NCBI GenBank assembly: GCA_947502925.1 | Contig: CANNBS010000001.1 | Coordinates: 496,001-560,000 of the forward strand | Length of the DNA: 64,000 nt | Source: an uncultured Marinicella sp. | Lineage (GTDB): Bacteria > Pseudomonadota > Gammaproteobacteria > Xanthomonadales > Marinicellaceae | Reading direction: 5' to 3' | Part shown: positions 61,188 through 64,000 of the stretch, piece after piece | How positions within the stretch are numbered: position 1 is the first letter of the stretch | Layout of the letters: each line of letters begins with the position of its first letter | Position numbers and translations under genes: made by a program | The notes under the pieces: generated by a model | The model's database searches: none | The model's input: only the letters and a program-made list of their open reading frames with translations | Told to the model about the DNA's origin: nothing

Positions 61188-62173
61188 TTTAAAAACCCAC
61201 GTTTTTGCAAGTCACTCCTTATATCGTTCAATGTGACTTGCAGCGATGTAATTTCATAACCCAATTCGGTTTTGGCTTTACTGGAATCGGTGGCGTATTG
61301 GTAGGAAATCAGTTGCAGTGATTCGGGTGTTAAATCCGGTGGCTGATTTGTCAGGTAAGACAGTCCGCTTTGCAGGTGAGCCACAATTTTGAGCAACCAC
61401 TGAAATTTTTGTTTGTCGTCAACATGTACGCCAAAGGTTTTTGCCACATGGGCGATAAAAGCCTCAAAACTTAAATTATGACCGCCCAAAATATAATGGT
61501 TATGACGCACGCCATTGTTAGCGGCTTGAATGCAGCCCAAAGCCACATCCCGTACATCAACAAAAGAACCCGCGCCGCGCGGAATGCTCGGTAATTTGTT
61601 GTTGATAATCATCTTAAACAATCGTATCCAATTATGGCGATCTTCCGGGCCAATAATATGAGTCGGTTGGACAATCACCCAATCCAGCGACTGATGTTGT
61701 TTAATTAATCGTTCGGCCTGAGACTTGGATTGGACATAATTAACGTCGCTGGTAAAGCCTTCAGCAGGGGTTTCTTCATTAACGTTAATCAGCTTAGAGT
61801 GGTCAACACCATAAGTAACCACGGATGACACATGCAGCAAGCGTGTGTTCGTCATGTCGCTCAAACATTGCAGGATATGCTGGCTACCGGTGACATTGGT
61901 CAGGGTTTGCCGGGCATTGTTTTTCGACCAGGTGCCGGTGTCCGCTGCGGTGTGAAACAGGACATCGATGTCTTTCGGAATGACGTCTGTCATAGAGGCC
62001 AGAGATAAGATATTTACTTGGACATAATTAACCTCAGGTAAGGGGTTTTCTGGTATGCTTCGACACAGGGCAACCACCTGCCAGCCTTGTCGGGTTAATT
62101 CACGACATAAGTGACGACCGAGAAAACCGGTGGCACCGGTGACAAAGGCTTTTTGTGGGCGTTTTGTTTCCAT
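61184..62173 (-). CDS. NAD-dependent epimerase/dehydratase (extended SDR)
   Basis: 329 residues. The nucleotide-binding TGATGFLGRHLC is at 13-24 and the catalytic YVQSK (Tyr-x3-Lys) near residue 146. VIVQPTHIIGPEDRHNW and GAGSFVDVRDVALGCI fit the extended SDR group that includes dihydroflavonol-reductase-like and 3-beta-hydroxysteroid-type enzymes. Substrate is unknown. It stands convergent to the OPT operon and divergent from the MATE gene. Confidence 0.93.
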   Translation of the reverse strand: METKRPQKAFVTGATGFLGRHLCRELTRQGWQVVALCRSIPENPLPEVNYVQVNILSLASMTDVIPKDIDVLFHTAADTGTWSKNNARQTLTNVTGSQHILQCLSDMTNTRLLHVSSVVTYGVDHSKLINVNEETPAEGFTSDVNYVQSKSQAERLIKQHQSLDWVIVQPTHIIGPEDRHNWIRLFKMIINNKLPSIPRGAGSFVDVRDVALGCIQAANNGVRHNHYILGGHNLSFEAFIAHVAKTFGVHVDDKQKFQWLLKIVAHLQSGLSYLTNQPPDLTPESLQLISYQYATDSSKAKTELGYEITSLQVTLNDIRSDLQKRGFLN

Positions 62174-62226
62174 AACATGTCAGTCCAAATAATCAAACTC
62201 AGTTTAACACTTTACTTGTTAATAAT

Positions 62227-63591
62227 ATGGAACCTTTATCCGTTAAACATCACATTGTTCAGACCATTCGTCTGTCGCTGCCGCTAATTATCAGCCAGGT
62301 GATGATGGTGGCCATGACGTTTGTGGATACGGTGATGGCAGGTCAGCTGGGTGCCACCACCCTGGCGGCCGTGGCGGTGGGCAGTTCGGTTTGGTCCACG
62401 GTGATTTTATTTGTCTTCGGTACGCTGATGGTGATTCCGCCGATTGTCTCGGAAAAAGATGGTGCCCAAAGGCATCATGAGGTGGCGCCATTTTTTAGGC
62501 AGGCTTTATGGCTAGCCTTGCTGTTGGGCCTGTTATTCAGCGTTGTGATTCGCCTGGTGGATCCGATTTTTGTTTTGTTTAAAACTCAGGAAGAGGTGAT
62601 TCCTGAAGCGGTGGGCTATTTAAATGCGATTGGCTGGGGCGTATTGCCGCTGGCCTTTTTTGTCTGCTTTCGCTACCTGGCTGACGGTTTATCCATCACC
62701 AAAACCACCATGTATGTGAGTTTTATCGGTGTTTTATTAAATGTGCCTTTGAATTATATCCTGATGTTTGGTCATTTAGGTTTTCCGGCTTTGGGCGCCG
62801 TCGGTACCGGTTATGCTTCGGCGATTGTGATTACATGCCAGATGCTGGTTTATGTGTTGATTGTTAAACGCCACAAAATTATCGGCAGTTATCAGGTGTT
62901 CAGTCGTTTTGACCCGCCCAACTGGAACGTTATTATGCGGCTGCTTAAAATGGGCCTGCCGGTGGGTGTCTCGATGTTTGCCGAAGTGGGCTTTTTCTCG
63001 GTGATTACCCTACTGTCTTCCTCTCTGGCTACAGTTGTGGTCGCCGCCCACCAAATCGCACTGAATTTTTCATCGTTACTGTTTATGGTGCCTTTGGGTT
63101 TATCCATGGGTATTACCATACGGGTCGGTAATGCCGTGGGCCGCAAAAACGAAGACGACATCACCCGTGCCGGATTTTTGGGTGTTGGTTTGGTGCTATT
63201 CACCCAACTGTTTTCAGCCTCGGTCACCCTGCTGTTCGCCGGTGATATTGTTAATCTTTATACCGATGACAGTGAAGTGGCCGCCATTGCGGTCAGTCTG
63301 CTGTTCTTTGCCGCTGTGTTTCAACTCTCAGATGGTATTCAGGTCGCCGCCGCCGGCGCCCTGCGCGGCATCAAAGACATGACCTTTATTATGAACAGTA
63401 ATTTGTTTTCCTTCTGGCTTCTCGGTTTTGTCGCGTCCTGGTATTTATGCTTCCCCATGGGTATGGGTGCGGCCGGTTTATGGATTGGTATTATTGTCGG
63501 TCTTTCTGCTGCCGCCGTATTAAACCTTTGGCGATTTTGGATTAAAACCCGTCAGTTTAAAAAACATAAAATCCCCGATTCCATCGCTTAA
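62227..63591 (+). CDS. MATE-family multidrug/Na+ antiporter
   Basis: 454 residues with 12 helices in two related halves. Opening SLPLIISQVMMVAMTFVDTVMAGQLG and the second-half VPLGLSMGITIRVGNAVGRKNEDD are NorM-type signatures. It exports cationic drugs or metabolites in exchange for Na+ or H+. Length matches NorM/MdtK (about 457). No adjacent regulator is seen. Confidence 0.95.
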   Translation: MEPLSVKHHIVQTIRLSLPLIISQVMMVAMTFVDTVMAGQLGATTLAAVAVGSSVWSTVILFVFGTLMVIPPIVSEKDGAQRHHEVAPFFRQALWLALLLGLLFSVVIRLVDPIFVLFKTQEEVIPEAVGYLNAIGWGVLPLAFFVCFRYLADGLSITKTTMYVSFIGVLLNVPLNYILMFGHLGFPALGAVGTGYASAIVITCQMLVYVLIVKRHKIIGSYQVFSRFDPPNWNVIMRLLKMGLPVGVSMFAEVGFFSVITLLSSSLATVVVAAHQIALNFSSLLFMVPLGLSMGITIRVGNAVGRKNEDDITRAGFLGVGLVLFTQLFSASVTLLFAGDIVNLYTDDSEVAAIAVSLLFFAAVFQLSDGIQVAAAGALRGIKDMTFIMNSNLFSFWLLGFVASWYLCFPMGMGAAGLWIGIIVGLSAAAVLNLWRFWIKTRQFKKHKIPDSIA

Positions 63592-63980
63592 AACAGACGG
63601 TCCTGCAAACTTATTTAAGCAGTGTGGAACGTGTCTAAAATGGTGGGATAATGGATAAAAATAGCTTAAATTACGCAAATAGGTACCATTCGCAAGCGGT
63701 TAAGAATGGATTGTTATTATTAAAATAAATAACATAAAAAATAAATTATTTATGAATTGAAAAACACTCAATTTGTCAACAGATAAAATATATCGTTCAG
63801 TTTTAAACGTCATAAAGCATTGATAAGTATAACAAAATAATTTATTGATGACTTTTTGATGAAAAAAAGGCTTGGAAGGTTCAGCTATAATAGATATGAT
63901 TCATTTTCTAAAGAGAGTTCGAAAATTATTTAAATATTTATTTTTGAGTATATTTTTAACGAAAAAAGAGTCACAAAACC
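63592..63980. other. AT-rich intergenic region without a supported gene
   Basis: About 390 bp between the MATE gene and the right edge. It is strikingly A/T-rich. A TATAAT lies at 63886-63891 with no clear -35. Two short open frames occur: ATG 63866-region, about 24 codons, and ATG 63896, open to the window edge (MIHFLKRVRKLF...). Neither is convincing from the visible part. Confidence 0.5.
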
Positions 63981-64000
63981 ATGCAAAACACCAACCAGCA
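63981..64000 (+). CDS. Possible start of a gene cut by the right edge
   Basis: ATG followed by codons for QNTNQ at the window end. An AAAGAG lies 11 nt upstream, and the TATAAT at 63886 would give a leader of about 85 nt. A competing frame from ATG 63896 is also open to the edge. Only six codons are visible, so no product is named. Confidence 0.3.

Overview
The window is a stretch of bacterial chromosome, almost certainly gammaproteobacterial. It carries the conserved replication-origin block: rpmH-rnpA-yidC-mnmE on the plus strand, diverging from dnaA-dnaN-recF-gyrB on the minus strand. It also carries ruvCAB-ybgC-tolQRAB, hemE, and a Lys tRNA with an encoded CCA. Base composition is moderately AT-leaning by eye. 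Abundant TPR signalling proteins, a Ser/Thr kinase fused to TPRs, large secreted beta-sandwich repeat proteins and a bacterial kynurenine pathway resemble marine Marinicella/Wenzhouxiangella-type gammaproteobacteria. That placement is from memory and only tentative.

Layout. 1-2914: a copper-type P1B-ATPase (cut by the left edge, with a duplicated metal-binding module), a cluster of about 65-bp hairpin repeats, a DUF302 protein and an FMN reductase. 3016-13534: Ser/Thr kinase-TPR receptor, ogt, a small membrane protein, a PLP desulfhydrase/deaminase-like enzyme, a B12-binding radical SAM protein, an alpha/beta hydrolase, an ABC exporter and a TPR-GGDEF protein. 13632-19840: ruvC-ruvA-ruvB-ybgC-tolQ-tolR-tolA-tolB-osmC on the minus strand, without pal. 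19977-21855: xthA, cytochrome b561 and yceI. 22137-33706: tRNA-Lys, a DUF3465 protein, a glutaredoxin/rhodanese fusion, gyrB, recF, dnaN, dnaA with a probable oriC between dnaA and dnaN, then rpmH, rnpA, yidC and mnmE. 33761-36279: a histidine kinase/response regulator pair followed by a Spy/CpxP-like periplasmic protein. 36377-45801: mixed genes including tag, hemE, a Rieske protein, gtrA, an HxlR regulator with a well-defined divergent operator, EthD, DUF4279 and DUF885 proteins.

45961-57409 holds the kynurenine pathway in two blocks. The first is a RidA-type deaminase, 3-hydroxyanthranilate dioxygenase, ACMS decarboxylase and a cyclase/formamidase-like protein. The second is kynureninase plus kynurenine 3-monooxygenase. 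Between them lie a DUF748 protein and two tandem, antisense, paralogous secreted proteins built of cysteine-paired beta-sandwich repeats with identical C-terminal tails. Together these enzymes would take N-formylkynurenine to 2-aminomuconate semialdehyde and, after an oxidation not encoded here, deaminate 2-aminomuconate. Tryptophan dioxygenase and the semialdehyde dehydrogenase are not in the window. 57427-63591: upp, an SGNH hydrolase, an OPT transporter with a small partner, an SDR epimerase and a MATE exporter. The right end is AT-rich and probably holds the beginning of another gene.

The observations I rate most worth follow-up are the tandem repeat proteins and their shared C-terminal tail, the HxlR regulator with two ACTT-N9-AAGT sites placed on its divergent promoter, and the glutaredoxin / degenerate A-type / rhodanese fusion. 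No phage, CRISPR array, insertion sequence or defence island was seen.
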